Positions 8,454 through 19,100 are shown, numbered from the stretch's first letter. The stretch is DNA of 64,000 nucleotides from Aquabacterium sp029268225 (GCF_037482285.1 NZ_JBBEYB010000017.1:8954-72953), one strand, 5' to 3'. Notes: generated from the letters alone by a model not told the origin. A program made the numbers and translations.

Positions 8454-9026
8454 TCAAAGACGACCCTGGCAACCGGGCGCGCCGCAACGGCAGGTGAGCC
8501 GGCCGGCGTGGTGGGTTTCGCCGTAGCGCGCGGTGAGTTCCTCGCCTTCGGCGATATCCCGCAAGGCATAGAAGGCCACACGGCCTTGCTGCACCTTCAG
8601 CACCATGTTGGGCTGGCAGGAGTGGTTGGCAAAACGCAGCGGGTCGGTGGCGTGGGTCGCGTCCACCGCGCGCTTGTCGGAGATGGCCACCATGAAGATG
8701 CGGCCCGAGGTCTTCTCGGCCTGACGGGCGCGGCGGCGGGCCTCGGCCATGTCCACGAACTCCCCGCGCATCTCGCCAATCTTGCGGCGTGCCGGGATGG
8801 CTTCGCCCGCAAAGGCGCCCTGGCCGTCGATGGTGCTGGGGCCCACCGTCACCTTGAACTTCTGCGGATCGGCGGGCTGGCCGCGCGCAAGGGTCAACGA
8901 GGGCGTCGACACACTCAAGGGTGCAGCGGTTGATGGACTGTCCACGCCAGGCGCCACGGGGTCCGCTGTCACGCTGGACGACGGTGTGACTGGCACGCCA
9001 GATGGCAGGGGACGGAGCGTGGGCAT
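8454..9026 (-). CDS. SET-domain protein, probable protein lysine methyltransferase
   Basis: A 190-residue protein with a disordered Pro/Ser/Thr-rich N-terminus (1-55) and a compact SET domain (57-190). Key motifs are DGQGAFA in the SAM-entry strand, RFANHSCQPN (NHSC at 134-137) and GEELTARYGE with the conserved Tyr. A post-SET zinc cluster is formed by C179, C181 and C186 together with C137. SET proteins methylate lysines using SAM. Targets in bacteria outside Chlamydia are mostly unknown and could include ribosomal or nucleoid proteins. The gene follows the SAM-dependent methyltransferase gene on the same strand with a 36-base gap, so they may be co-transcribed. Confidence 0.88.
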   Translation of the reverse strand: MPTLRPLPSGVPVTPSSSVTADPVAPGVDSPSTAAPLSVSTPSLTLARGQPADPQKFKVTVGPSTIDGQGAFAGEAIPARRKIGEMRGEFVDMAEARRRARQAEKTSGRIFMVAISDKRAVDATHATDPLRFANHSCQPNMVLKVQQGRVAFYALRDIAEGEELTARYGETHHAGRLTCRCGAPGCQGRL

Positions 9027-9062
9027 GGAGGTGACAGCCGGTGGGCAGTGAAACGCGCGGCC

Positions 9063-10394
9063 TCAGGCAGGCAACAGGCCGTCGGCCTTGAGCAGCTGCT
9101 CCAGGCACTGTTCCTGGATGCCGTAGAAGGCCTTGATGTCCTGGATCTGGCGCACGACCTCTTCCGACGAGGTCGACTTGGCGCGCTTGACCGCCAGGAT
9201 CATCTTGTTCTTGTTGGTGTGCTCGAGCGAGATGAACTCGAAGACCTGGGTGTCGTAACCAGCCGCGTCCAGCAGCAGGGCACGCAGGCCGTCGGTCAGC
9301 ATCTCGGCCTCCTGGCCCAGGTGGATGCCGTGTTGCAGGATGGGTCGCAAGGGGTGCGGGCTGAGCAGCTGTGGACGGATCTGCTTGTGGCAACAGGGCG
9401 AGCACATGATGATGTCCGCCCCGGAGCGGATGCCCAGGTGGATGGCGTAGTCGGTGGCCACGTCGCAGGCGTGCAGCGCGATCATGACGTTGAGCGCCGC
9501 CGGGTGGTAGTGGCGCACATCGCCTTGCTCGTAGTCCATGCCGTCGAGCTTCAGCTTGCCGATGACGCGCTGGCAGAGCTGGACCAGGTCGTCACGCAGC
9601 TCGACGCCGGTGACGCGGGCGTCGCGGTGCAGGGTGTGACGCAGCCAGTCGTGGATGGCGAAGGTCAAGTAGCCCTTGCCCGAGCCGAAGTCCACCACGT
9701 GGATGGGCTGCTGGTCGCGCGGGGGCTGGCAGAGGGGCGAGCGCGCCAGCGCGGCGGCGAACACCTCGATGAACTTGTTGATCTGCTTCCACTTGCGCGA
9801 CATGGTGGGCAGGACATGCCCTTGCGCATCGGTCACGCCCAGCTCGTGCAAGAAGGGGCGCGAAGGGTCGAGGAAGCGGTGTTTGTCACGGTTGTGGCCC
9901 GTGGTCACAGCGGCCGGCGCGAACACGGCAGCAGGGGTGCCCGGGGCCGGCCTGGTCGCAGCCGATGCTGACGCGCCCGCTGTAGGAGCCTCGGCGTTCG
10001 AAGGCTTGCCCACGCGCACGCTCGCTTTGCCCTTCTTGCTGAAGGCGAGTTGCACTTCCTCGGTGGGCGTGTGCAGGTGCGCATTGCGGAAGGCGCCACC
10101 GGCCAGCCAGGTGGCGAGCAGCGCCAGCGCGTCCGCCACCGGCAGGTTCTTGGTGATGTCCTTGGTGGGAAAGCGCAGCAAAAAGCTCAGGTGCGGCTGC
10201 TCGCGCAACAGCACCGGACGCACAATGACGCGCTGCAAAGAGGCGCCCAGGTCGTCGATGTCGGCCACGCCCCCCTGATAGGCCACCAGCACCAGCTTGA
10301 GCAGGCGCTGCTGAGCGTCGGCCTGACGCAGCAGGTCGGCAAAGCGCGCCAGGTGCGGCGCGTTGAACTCGGTCAGTTCGCGGTCCGCAGCCAT
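9063..10394 (-). CDS. SAM-dependent methyltransferase, GSTCD-like
   Basis: A 443-residue protein with an N-terminal region (1-170) seen in betaproteobacterial homologues and a C-terminal Rossmann methyltransferase domain. Motif I is VVDFGSGKGYLTFAIHDWL, followed by the acidic loop VTGVELRDDLV and IALHACDVATDYAI. A CSPCCHKQ cysteine cluster matches GSTCD-type enzymes. The substrate is unknown; RNA or protein are both possible. The frame can also start at GTG 10409, overlapping the proQ stop as GTGA, but ATG 10394 has a better GGAG site. Either way it is translationally linked to the RNA-chaperone gene upstream. Confidence 0.85.
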   Translation of the reverse strand: MAADRELTEFNAPHLARFADLLRQADAQQRLLKLVLVAYQGGVADIDDLGASLQRVIVRPVLLREQPHLSFLLRFPTKDITKNLPVADALALLATWLAGGAFRNAHLHTPTEEVQLAFSKKGKASVRVGKPSNAEAPTAGASASAATRPAPGTPAAVFAPAAVTTGHNRDKHRFLDPSRPFLHELGVTDAQGHVLPTMSRKWKQINKFIEVFAAALARSPLCQPPRDQQPIHVVDFGSGKGYLTFAIHDWLRHTLHRDARVTGVELRDDLVQLCQRVIGKLKLDGMDYEQGDVRHYHPAALNVMIALHACDVATDYAIHLGIRSGADIIMCSPCCHKQIRPQLLSPHPLRPILQHGIHLGQEAEMLTDGLRALLLDAAGYDTQVFEFISLEHTNKNKMILAVKRAKSTSSEEVVRQIQDIKAFYGIQEQCLEQLLKADGLLPA

Positions 10395-10405
10395 GCGCAC
10401 TCCGC

Positions 10406-11398
10406 TCACGAGGTCTTGCGCGGCGGGCGGTTGTCCGGGCGACCGCCTTCACGGCCTCCTTCGCGCCCACCTTCACGGCGGGGGCCGCGGCCTTCGCGCG
10501 GGGCGCCCTCGGCACCGGCTGGGCGCGGACCACGGCCGCCCGGCTGACCTTCACGCGAACCACCGCGGCGCTCGCCACGCGGCGCATCGCGGTGATCGCG
10601 ACGACCTTCCGGACGCGGACGCAGGGCGTCTTGCTTGGCTTCTTCGCGGGCCTGGGTCAGCAGGCCGTCGAGCGCCGCCGGGTCGATGCCCTTGAGGGCA
10701 CAGAAGTTGGCGGCGGTCAGGCGGGTGCCTTCGAAGTCGCGCAGCAGTTGGGCGCGGTTGCGGCGTTCCTGCTGGGCTTGCTGGTTTTGCTGCTGGGCGG
10801 CGCGCTCTTGCTTGCGGGCTTCGCGGTGGGCCTCACGCTGGGCCTGGATGGCCTCTTCGCGGCGGGCCTTGGTGATGGCGCGGCGACGGGCCAGCTCTTC
10901 GGTGGCCACCTGGCGGTGCTCGTCGGTCAATTCGCCCGCGGGCTGGCCATCAAGGTCGAAACGCTGGGTGCCTTGCGAGACCGCGATCAGGTAGGAGGTG
11001 GTGCCGGTGTGGCGACGGAAGAAGGCCGACAGGGCCTGCTTGCTGAACACGCCGGGGGCACGCTCCTGGATGTCGACCTGGATCCGCAGCTTCAGGGGCT
11101 TGGCCGGGCCGGCGAACAGGGCCGGGAACAACTCGGCCAGGCGCGCGCCGGTGGCGGCGGGAGAGGTGTCGGCCTTGGCTGCGGCCGCGTCAGACGGGGC
11201 GCCTTCGGCTTGCTCGGCAGTGTCCGTCACCGCATCCGCAGCGGCATCGGCGGGCGTCGCTGCAACTTCAGAGGCTGGCGCGACTGGCACCACGGCCGCA
11301 TCGGCCGAGGGGGTGGCAGGAGCTTGCGCTTCGGTGGCTGCCAGAGCGGCAGCGGCATCGGCGGCTGAATCGGCAGGAGCCGCAGGAGTCGAGGACAT
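10406..11398 (-). CDS. proQ: ProQ/FinO-family RNA chaperone with extended tails
   Basis: ProQ proteins bind structured sRNAs and mRNA 3' ends. The 330-residue product has an Ala-rich disordered N-terminus (1-80) and a FinO domain (about 83-190, LAELFPALF...PLKLRIQVDIQER...LSAFFRRHTGTTSYLIAV...RFDLDGQPAGEL). A long Arg/Gln/Glu coiled-coil-like linker follows, with TRLTAANFCALKGID in its distal part. The C-terminus is an Arg-Gly-rich tail with GGRE repeats, probably RNA-binding. This is longer than the E. coli protein (about 230 residues). The stop overlaps the next gene's alternative GTG start, consistent with a two-gene operon. Confidence 0.9.
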   Translation of the reverse strand: MSSTPAAPADSAADAAAALAATEAQAPATPSADAAVVPVAPASEVAATPADAAADAVTDTAEQAEGAPSDAAAAKADTSPAATGARLAELFPALFAGPAKPLKLRIQVDIQERAPGVFSKQALSAFFRRHTGTTSYLIAVSQGTQRFDLDGQPAGELTDEHRQVATEELARRRAITKARREEAIQAQREAHREARKQERAAQQQNQQAQQERRNRAQLLRDFEGTRLTAANFCALKGIDPAALDGLLTQAREEAKQDALRPRPEGRRDHRDAPRGERRGGSREGQPGGRGPRPAGAEGAPREGRGPRREGGREGGREGGRPDNRPPRKTS

Positions 11399-11513
11399 GG
11401 GTCGGACGCAGTGAGACGAAAGGGTCTATTGTCGCCTTTCTGGGCGATTTCAGCCAGCGGTGACGGGGAAGCTCCCAGTGGACGCCGCATGACCGGGGTG
11501 AGAGCATCGTTGC

Positions 11514-12419
11514 ATGGCCGCCTGGACCCTGCCCCTGCCTCTCGTGTTGCTGGCCTTGCGCCTGATGAACCGCCGTCGACGCTTCACCAGTGCCGAGGCC
11601 TTGCGCGCAGCGGTGGCCGCCGATCGTCGACTCACGCGGGTCGATCCACCGGCTGCCGTGACCCGCCGCTGTCGGGTGAGCGAGCGCCGCCTCGGCGCCC
11701 AGCGCTGCCTGACGTTGACCCCGCCCACCGTGCGCCATCCCGCCCAGCTCACCTATGTGCATGGCGGTGGCCATGTGGCCCAGATCAGCCCTTACCACTG
11801 GCGCCTGCTGGGGCAACTGGCCGAGGCGGTGGGCTGCACGGTGCATGTGCCGCTCTACCCGCTGGCGCCCGAGCACGCCCATCCCGTCGCCTTCGCGATG
11901 CTGGATGCGCTGTATGCCGAACAAGTGGCGCAGCATGGGGCCGAACACTGCGTCTGGATGGGGGACTCGTCGGGGGGCGGTCTGGCGTTGGTGATCGCGC
12001 AACGCGCCGTGACGCGCGGGATGCCGGCGGTGCGCGACCTGATCCTGATTTCGCCTTGGCTGGATCTGGCGCTGAGCGATCCGGAGCTGCCGCACCTGGC
12101 GCCCCACGACCCCTGGCTGGATCTGCCGGGCATGCGCGCCGCCGCAGCATGGTGGGCGGGCGGCGACGACCCTGCGGCGCCTCACCTCAGCCCGGTCAAC
12201 GGCGCCTTGGCGGGCTTGCAGCGCGTCAATGTCTTCATGGGCACGCGCGACCTGCTGTGGCCGGCAAGTCGGCGGCTGCTGGCGCGGGCACAGGCTGAAG
12301 GGGTGGCGATGACGCTGCACGAGGCGCGCGACATGATCCACGTCTGGCCCCTGCTGCCGATTGCGCAGGCGCGGCCGGCCATCCGGACCATGGCCGAGCT
12401 GATCCGCGTCCCGGCTTGA
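11514..12419 (+). CDS. Alpha/beta hydrolase, HSL-type esterase
   Basis: A 301-residue esterase with an N-terminal hydrophobic helix (LPLPLVLLALRL), the oxyanion motif HGGGHVAQISPYHW, nucleophile GDSSGGG, and late Asp (GTRDLLWP) and His (DMIHVWPL) residues. It belongs to the HSL group but resembles acetyl-hydrolases of polyketide or cell-surface metabolism more than the esterase at 1020. The hydrophobic start may anchor it in the inner membrane. It is convergent with trhP, separated by only 6 bases. The ribosome site is weak. The substrate is not inferable. Confidence 0.88.
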   Translation: MAAWTLPLPLVLLALRLMNRRRRFTSAEALRAAVAADRRLTRVDPPAAVTRRCRVSERRLGAQRCLTLTPPTVRHPAQLTYVHGGGHVAQISPYHWRLLGQLAEAVGCTVHVPLYPLAPEHAHPVAFAMLDALYAEQVAQHGAEHCVWMGDSSGGGLALVIAQRAVTRGMPAVRDLILISPWLDLALSDPELPHLAPHDPWLDLPGMRAAAAWWAGGDDPAAPHLSPVNGALAGLQRVNVFMGTRDLLWPASRRLLARAQAEGVAMTLHEARDMIHVWPLLPIAQARPAIRTMAELIRVPA

Positions 12420-12425
12420 GCGGCT

Positions 12426-13799
12426 TCAGGCGGCCTGGGGCAGGCGGCGCGCCAGCAGGGCGCCGCGGTAGCGATCATCCAGCGGCACGCGCACATGCAG
12501 CGGGCTGCCCGGTGCGGCGGTGATGGGCTCACCGTCGAGGTTGCGCATCTCGGCGAGCACCAGCTCGACGTTGCCCGAGGGGTGGATGACCTCCAGCGTG
12601 TCGCCCACATCGAAGCGGTTCTTCACGACCACCTCGGCCCAACCGGCCTCGATGCCCTTGACCTCGCCCACGAACTGGCTGCGCTGGAACTGCGAGTGGC
12701 CGGTGATGTAGTTCTGATACTCCTGGGCCGGACGGCGCTCCAACAGGCCGCCGGTGTAGCCACGGTTGGCCATGCCTTCGAGCTGCAGCAGCAGGTCGGG
12801 GTTGAAGGGGCGGCCCGCCTTGGCATCGTCAATGGCTTGGCGGTAGACCTGGGCCACGCGCGCCACGTAGTACAGCGACTTGGTGCGGCCTTCGACCTTG
12901 AGCGAGTCGATGCCGATCTTGACCAGGCGCTCGACGTGCTCGACGGCGCGCAGGTCCTTGGAGTTCATGATGTAGGTGCCGTGCTCGTCTTCCATGATGG
13001 GCATCAGCTCGCCGGGACGGGCCGACTCTTCCAGCAGGTAGACCTGGTCGGCCGCCGGGTGGCGTTGGCCGTCGCCACAGGCCGAGAAGGCCTTTTCGGC
13101 GGCTTCCTGCTCCTGAGCGAAGTTGAAGTCACCTTCCAGCTTGATGGGGATGACCTCGCCGGTGTCGCTGGCCTGGGTGCCTTCGTGCGTCTTGTACTCC
13201 CAGCGACAGGCGTTGGTGCAGGTGCCCTGGTTGGGGTCGCGGCGGTTGAAGTAGCCCGACAGCAGGCAGCGGCCGGAGTAGGCGATGCACAGCGCGCCGT
13301 GCACGAACACTTCCAGCTCCATGTCCGGGCATTCCTGGCGGATCTTCTCGATCTCGTCGAGGCTGAGTTCGCGCGACAGGATGATGCGCTGCACACCCAG
13401 CTTCTGCCAGAACTTCACGGTGGCGTAGTTGGTGGTGTTGGCCTGCACCGAGAGGTGAATCGGCACCTCGGGCCACTTCTCGCGCACCATCATGATCAGG
13501 CCGGGGTCGGCCATGATGATGCCGTCGGGCTTCATCTCGATGATGGGCTCGATGTCGCGCAGGTAGGTGCGGATCTTGTCGTTGTGGGCGATCAGATTGC
13601 TCGTGACGTAGAGCTTCTTGCCGCGCGCGTGCGCCTCCTGGATGCCTTGCTGGAGCTGCTCCAGGCGGAATTCGTTGTTGCGCGCGCGCAGGCTGTAGCG
13701 CGGCTGGCCGGCATAGACGGCGTCGGCGCCAAAGTCGTAGGCGGCGCGCATCTTGTCGAGCGAGCCGGCGGGCAGGAGAAGTTCGGTGGAGGCGTGCAT
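12426..13799 (-). CDS. trhP: tRNA 5-hydroxyuridine synthase component, U32 family (YegQ/TrhP)
   Basis: TrhP-type U32 proteins supply the prephenate-dependent route to 5-hydroxyuridine at tRNA position 34. The 457-residue product begins ELLLPAGSLDKMRAAYDFGADAVYAG and contains the U32 signature ELEVFVHGALCIAYSGRCLLSG. It also has NQGTCTNACRWEY, which together with the signature gives the four Cys residues proposed to hold an iron-sulfur cluster. The C-terminal beta domain (VKNRFDVGDTLEVIHPSG...) is present, so it is full length. Start 13799 was chosen over 13859 because family members begin directly before the LPAG motif. It was formerly annotated as a peptidase. Confidence 0.92.
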   Translation of the reverse strand: MHASTELLLPAGSLDKMRAAYDFGADAVYAGQPRYSLRARNNEFRLEQLQQGIQEAHARGKKLYVTSNLIAHNDKIRTYLRDIEPIIEMKPDGIIMADPGLIMMVREKWPEVPIHLSVQANTTNYATVKFWQKLGVQRIILSRELSLDEIEKIRQECPDMELEVFVHGALCIAYSGRCLLSGYFNRRDPNQGTCTNACRWEYKTHEGTQASDTGEVIPIKLEGDFNFAQEQEAAEKAFSACGDGQRHPAADQVYLLEESARPGELMPIMEDEHGTYIMNSKDLRAVEHVERLVKIGIDSLKVEGRTKSLYYVARVAQVYRQAIDDAKAGRPFNPDLLLQLEGMANRGYTGGLLERRPAQEYQNYITGHSQFQRSQFVGEVKGIEAGWAEVVVKNRFDVGDTLEVIHPSGNVELVLAEMRNLDGEPITAAPGSPLHVRVPLDDRYRGALLARRLPQAA

Positions 13800-13859
13800 G
13801 GTGGGCGCTATTGTCCAACCAAGCCGCGTGCTCCGCCAGCGGCCGGCCAACAGCCCCAC

Positions 13860-16028
13860 TCAGGCATGGGTGCCGCCGGGCAGGCCCTGGCGCGGGATCA
13901 CGCCGCCGCTGGCCAGCATGGCGCTGAGCTGGTCCTCACTGACTGGGCGCGAGATCAGGTAGCCCTGGAACTCGTCGCAACCCTGGCAGCGCAGGAAATC
14001 GAACTGGGCCTGGTTCTCCACACCCTCGGCCACCACGCGCTTGCGCAGGCTCTGGCCCAGCGAGATGGCGGCGCGGGCGATCAGGGCGCCTTCTTCCTCG
14101 CGCTCGATGTCGGTCACCAGAGAACGGTCGATTTTGATGATGTCGAGCGGGAAGCTGCGCAGGTAGCTGAGCGAGGAGTAGCCGGTGCCAAAGTCGTCCA
14201 TGGCCAGGCTGAAGCCGTGGTGCTTGAAGGCTCGCAGGCTGTCGATCGCGCCCTGGCTGTGGTCCAGGAACACGGTTTCGGTGATTTCCAGTTCGACCAG
14301 ATGCGGCGCAATGCCCGCCTCGCGCGCCAGCCCCAGCACATGGCTGACGATGTCGGCGCTCATGAACAGGCGCGCCGAGAGATTGACGGCGACCTGCAGC
14401 TGCGGCTCGCCGGGGGCGTTCCAGCGGCGGGCGGCGGCAAAGGCCTGGCGCAGGATGACGGTGGTCAGCGGCGCGATCAGGCCCGTCTCTTCGGCGATGG
14501 GGATGAAGCGATCCGGGCCGATGGGGCCCAGGGTGGGGTGGTGCCAGCGCGCCAGGGCTTCAACACCGACGATGCGGCGGCGGTGGTCGACCTTGGGCTG
14601 GTAGTGCACGTGGAAGGCATCGGCTTCCAGCGCCTCGCGCATGGCCGCTTCCAGGTGCAGGCGCTCCTCGGCCATGCGGTTGAGGTCGCGGGTGAAGAAC
14701 TGGAAGTTGTGGCGGCCTCGGTCCTTGGCGGCGTACATGGCAATGTCGGCATGGCGCAGCAGGCTGGCCACATCCTCGCTGTCATCCGGGTACAGGGCCA
14801 CGCCCAGGCTGGCGCCCACCTGCAGGCTGCGGCCACACAAGGAGATGGGCAGGTGGATCTGGTGCAGCACGCGCTCCAGCAGCGAGATGATGGTGCTGAC
14901 GTGGTAATGGTCGTTGAGGACCAGTACGAACTCGTCTCCCCCTAAGCGCGCCACCGTGTCGGACTGCCGCAGGCAGGCGCTCAGGCGCCGCGCCACCTCT
15001 TGCAGCAGGTGGTCGCCGGCCGCATGGCCCAGGCTGTCGTTGACGAACTTGAAGTTGTCCAGGTCGATGAAGACCACGGCCAGGTAGTAGCCCAGCCGCT
15101 GTGCCCGCGCCAGGCCCTGCGACAGGCGGTCACCCAACAGCACGCGGTTGGGCAAGCCGGTGAGCAGGTCGTGGTTGGCCTGACGCTCCAGTTGTTCCTG
15201 GTAGTGCTTGCGCTCGGAGATGTCCTGCACCGTGCCTTCGTAGCAGATGAACTCGCCCTGCGCGCCACGCACGATGTGGGCGTTTTCCGAGATCCACATG
15301 CGCGAGCCGTCGCTGCGATAGACCTCGGACTCGAAATTGCGCACCGAGCCGTGGGTTTCCATCATGCGGCGAAAGGCCTCACGGCGGCCGGGCAAGACGT
15401 ACAAGCGGCGGCCGATGTCGGACAGATCGGTGATCAACTCCTGCGGGGTGGTGTAGCCATACAGGCGCGCCAGCGCGGGGTTGGCGGCCAGGTAGTGGCC
15501 CTCACGGGTGGTCTGGAAGATGCCTTCGGAGGCGTGCTCGAAGATGCTGCGGTAGCGCAGTTCGGCCTGCTGCAAGGCCTCCAGGGTGGCACGCTGCTCG
15601 GTGATGTCTTCGATGAAGCCTTCGATCACGATGCTGCCCTGCTCGTCGGCCACGGGCACGCCGCGCTCCTGGACCCATTTGGGCGCCCCGTCGCGCGGCA
15701 GGATGCGGTACTGCTGGGCAAAGCGCCGGCCGGTGCGCACGGCCTCGTCGATGGCGGCACGCACGCGGTCCCGGTCATCCGGGTGGGTGAGGTGCTCCCA
15801 GGAGGCACCGGCCGAGCCCACCAGTTCGGCCGGTGTGTAGCCGGTCAAACCGGTACAGCCCTCGCTGACAAAAATCATCGTCCACGCGGCGTCATGTCCG
15901 CAGCGGTAGGCCATGCCATCGAGGTTGTTGACCAGGGTGTCGAGCACGCGCGCGCGGTCCAGCACCTCGCTGGACAGCAGGCTGGGGACACGGGGACCAT
16001 CGGGGAAGGCAAGCAGAGACACGGTCAC
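13860..16028 (-). CDS. PAS-PAS-GGDEF-EAL c-di-GMP turnover protein
   Basis: A 722-residue cytosolic-looking protein with no obvious membrane segments. It has two PAS domains (about 28-145 and 155-275), a diguanylate cyclase domain with intact GGDEF at 363-367 and the inhibitory-site RQSD exactly five residues upstream, and a phosphodiesterase domain with EAL at 490-492 and DDFGTGYSS near 615. Both catalytic signatures are intact, so bifunctionality or GTP-stimulated hydrolysis is possible. It is divergent from the second GGDEF/EAL gene with about 95 bases between starts, suggesting a shared regulatory region. Confidence 0.95.
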   Translation of the reverse strand: MTVSLLAFPDGPRVPSLLSSEVLDRARVLDTLVNNLDGMAYRCGHDAAWTMIFVSEGCTGLTGYTPAELVGSAGASWEHLTHPDDRDRVRAAIDEAVRTGRRFAQQYRILPRDGAPKWVQERGVPVADEQGSIVIEGFIEDITEQRATLEALQQAELRYRSIFEHASEGIFQTTREGHYLAANPALARLYGYTTPQELITDLSDIGRRLYVLPGRREAFRRMMETHGSVRNFESEVYRSDGSRMWISENAHIVRGAQGEFICYEGTVQDISERKHYQEQLERQANHDLLTGLPNRVLLGDRLSQGLARAQRLGYYLAVVFIDLDNFKFVNDSLGHAAGDHLLQEVARRLSACLRQSDTVARLGGDEFVLVLNDHYHVSTIISLLERVLHQIHLPISLCGRSLQVGASLGVALYPDDSEDVASLLRHADIAMYAAKDRGRHNFQFFTRDLNRMAEERLHLEAAMREALEADAFHVHYQPKVDHRRRIVGVEALARWHHPTLGPIGPDRFIPIAEETGLIAPLTTVILRQAFAAARRWNAPGEPQLQVAVNLSARLFMSADIVSHVLGLAREAGIAPHLVELEITETVFLDHSQGAIDSLRAFKHHGFSLAMDDFGTGYSSLSYLRSFPLDIIKIDRSLVTDIEREEEGALIARAAISLGQSLRKRVVAEGVENQAQFDFLRCQGCDEFQGYLISRPVSEDQLSAMLASGGVIPRQGLPGGTHA

Positions 16029-16124
16029 AGACTCAAGGAGCTAGGTGGCTCTGCCTGTGCAAGCTGCGTGCCGCACCACGTTGGTGCAGATGAAATTCAC
16101 CCAAATCATGGCCCTTGACTCAGA

Positions 16125-19100
16125 ATGGTGAACATGCCCACACCCCGTCCACTCAGCTTGGAAGACACGCACTGGAAACGCGCAGCCGAAAGCGCTGGCG
16201 ACGGCGTGTGGGACTGGTCGATCGCCGACGATGCCATCGAGTTGAGTGCCGGTTTGAGCCAGATCTGGCAACAGGTGCTGGGGCACCCGGGGGCCTTGTC
16301 AGGCGCGCGCAGCGAGATCTGGTCACCCCACATTCACCCCGACGACCGCCCCCATGTGGAAGCGGCCCTGCACGCCCACCTGAACCAGGAAACGCCCCAT
16401 TACCAGTGCGAGTACCGCCTGAGTCGGCCCGATGGCCAGGCCCGCTGGGTGCTGAGCCGCGGGACGGTGGTCGAGCGTGGGCCCCAGGGGGAACCCCTGC
16501 GCATGATCGGCACCCTCACCGACATCCACTGGCGCAAACACGCCGAGCAGTTCGAGCAGTTCCGCAGCCACATCCTTGAAATGCTCGCGGGCGGAGAAGA
16601 CTTGCCGGCCATGCTGGACGCCATCGTGCGCAACGTCGAGCAGTTGGTGCCGTCCACCCTGTGCAGCATCTTGTTGCTGGACCCCGATGGGGTGCACCTG
16701 CGGCATGGCGCAGCCCCCAGCCTGCCCGCGTTCTACAACGAGGCCATCGATGGGCTGGCCATCGGGCCCAACACCGGCTCGTGCGGCACAGCGATGTACA
16801 CCGGTCAACGGGTCATCGTCGAAGACATCCAGCGGCATCCTTACTGGGAACTGTACAAAGGCCTGGCGGCCCGCGCCGGGCTGGGCGCCTGCTGGTCTCA
16901 GCCCGTGCTGTCGGCGGCCGGCAAGGTGCTGGGCAGCTTTGCGATCTACCACCGCCAGCCGCAAACCCCGCAGGCGCCCGACATCCAGCTCATCGAGCAG
17001 ACGGCCCGCCTGGTGAGCATCGCCATCGAACGCAAGGAAAGCGAAGAGCGCCTGCACCTGGCCGCCAGCGTGTTCACCCATGCCCGTGAGGGCATCCTGA
17101 TCACCGGCCCCGACGCCACCATCATCGACGTCAACGAAGCCTTCACCCGCATCACCGGCTACACCCGTGAGGAGGCGATCGGGCGCAAGCCCAACTTGCT
17201 CAACTCCGGCCGTCAGGACCGGTTGTTCTACACCGAGATGTGGCGCGCCCTGCTCGACCGAGGTCACTGGCAGGGTGAGTTGTGGAACCGCCGCAAGAGT
17301 GGCGAGCACTATGCCGAGATGAAGACCATCAGCGCCGTGAAAGACGCGCAAGGGCAGGTGCGGCAGTATGTGGCGCTGTTTTCCGACATCACGGCGCTGA
17401 AAACCCACGAGGAGCAGCTGCGCTACAACGCCCAGCACGATGCCCTGACAGGCCTGCCCAATCGGGTGCTGCTGGGCACGCGGCTGGACGAGGCCATGGC
17501 ACACGCGCGGCAACGTGAGCTGCGCCTGGCCGTGCTTTACCTCGACCTCGACGGTTTCAAGGAGGTGAACGACCGGCATGGTCACGAAGTGGGCGACCAG
17601 CTGCTCGTGGCCCTGGCCCTGCGCATGCGCGACGCCTTGCGCGAGGGCGACACCTTGGCGCGCCTGGGTGGGGATGAGTTCGTGGCCGTGCTGCACGACC
17701 ACGGTGAGCTCAGCCACTGGCTGCCAGCGGTCAACCGCATCCTGGCCGCGGCAGCCCAACCTGTGCTGATCGGCCCGCTGAGCCTGCAGGTCTCGGCCAG
17801 CGTGGGGGTGACCACCTACCCGCAGTCCGATGCGGTGGACGCCGACCAGCTGCTGCGCCAGGCCGATCAGGCCATGTACCAGGCCAAGCTGCTGGGCAAG
17901 AACCGCTGCCATGTCTTTGATTCTGAGCAGGATCGCCATGTGCGCGGCCACCATGAAAGCCTGGAGCGCATCCGTCAGGCTCTGGCCCAGGACGAGCTGG
18001 TGCTGCACTACCAGCCCAAGGTCAATCTGCGCACCGGCCAGGTGATCGGCGCAGAGGCCCTGATCCGCTGGCAACACCCCGAACACGGCCTGCTCTCACC
18101 CGCGGCATTCCTGCCGGTCATCGAAGACCACGCGCTGGCCATTGAGGTGGGCGAGTGGGTGATCCACACCGCGCTGGCGCAAATCACCACCTGGCGCGCG
18201 CAGGGCTTGCGGCTGCCGGTGAGCGTCAACCTGGCGGCACGCCAGTTGCAACAGAGCGACTTCGTGGACCGCCTGCGTCAGGTGCTGGCCGCCCACGCGA
18301 GCCAGCACAAAGGGGAGTTGGAGCTGGAGGTGCTGGAGACCAGCGCCCTGGGCGACCTGGCCCGCATCTCTCAAGTGATCGACACCTGCAAGGCCATGGG
18401 CGTGAGCTTCGCGCTCGATGATTTCGGCACGGGCTACTCCTCGCTGACCTACCTCAAACGCCTGCCGGTAGACCTGCTCAAGATTGACCAGAGCTTCGTG
18501 CGCGACATGCTGGACGACCCGGACGATCTCGCCATCCTGGAAGGCATCCTCGGCTTGTCGACGGCGTTCCACCGCCAGGTGATCGCCGAGGGCGTGGAGA
18601 CCGTGGACCACGGCGAGATGCTGCTCTATCTGGGATGCGAGCTGGCCCAAGGCTACGGCATTGCCCGCCCGATGCCCGCCGACGCCCTGCCGGGCTGGGT
18701 GCAATCATGGCGCCCCCATCCGCGCTGGCTGCAAGCGGGCCAGGTGCACCGCGACGATGTGCCACTGATGCTGGCCATCGTGAAGCACCGCGCCTGGGTA
18801 CAGGGGATTGAGCGTTACCTGCGTCAGGAGCGCGACGCGCCACCGCCGCTGAACGTGCACCACTGCGACCTGGGTCGCTGGATGGCGCAGGAGCTGTGGG
18901 AGACCCTGACCACCCCCGCGCAACGCCAGCGCATCGACGCCCTGCACCACGAAATCCATCGGCTGGCCGAGACCTTGTGTGCACTGCAAGCCCAGACGCG
19001 CAGCGCCGAAGCCCTGGCCCGCCTGGGCGAGTTGCAGGCCCTGCGCGACGCCATGCTGGCGCAATTGCAGGCGCTGCACAGCGCGCCGCCTCAGCGGCTG

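Noticed and set aside
12495..14945. Long plus-strand frame across trhP and the PAS-GGDEF-EAL gene
   Set aside because: It spans two real minus-strand genes and their intergenic gap and matches no protein pattern.
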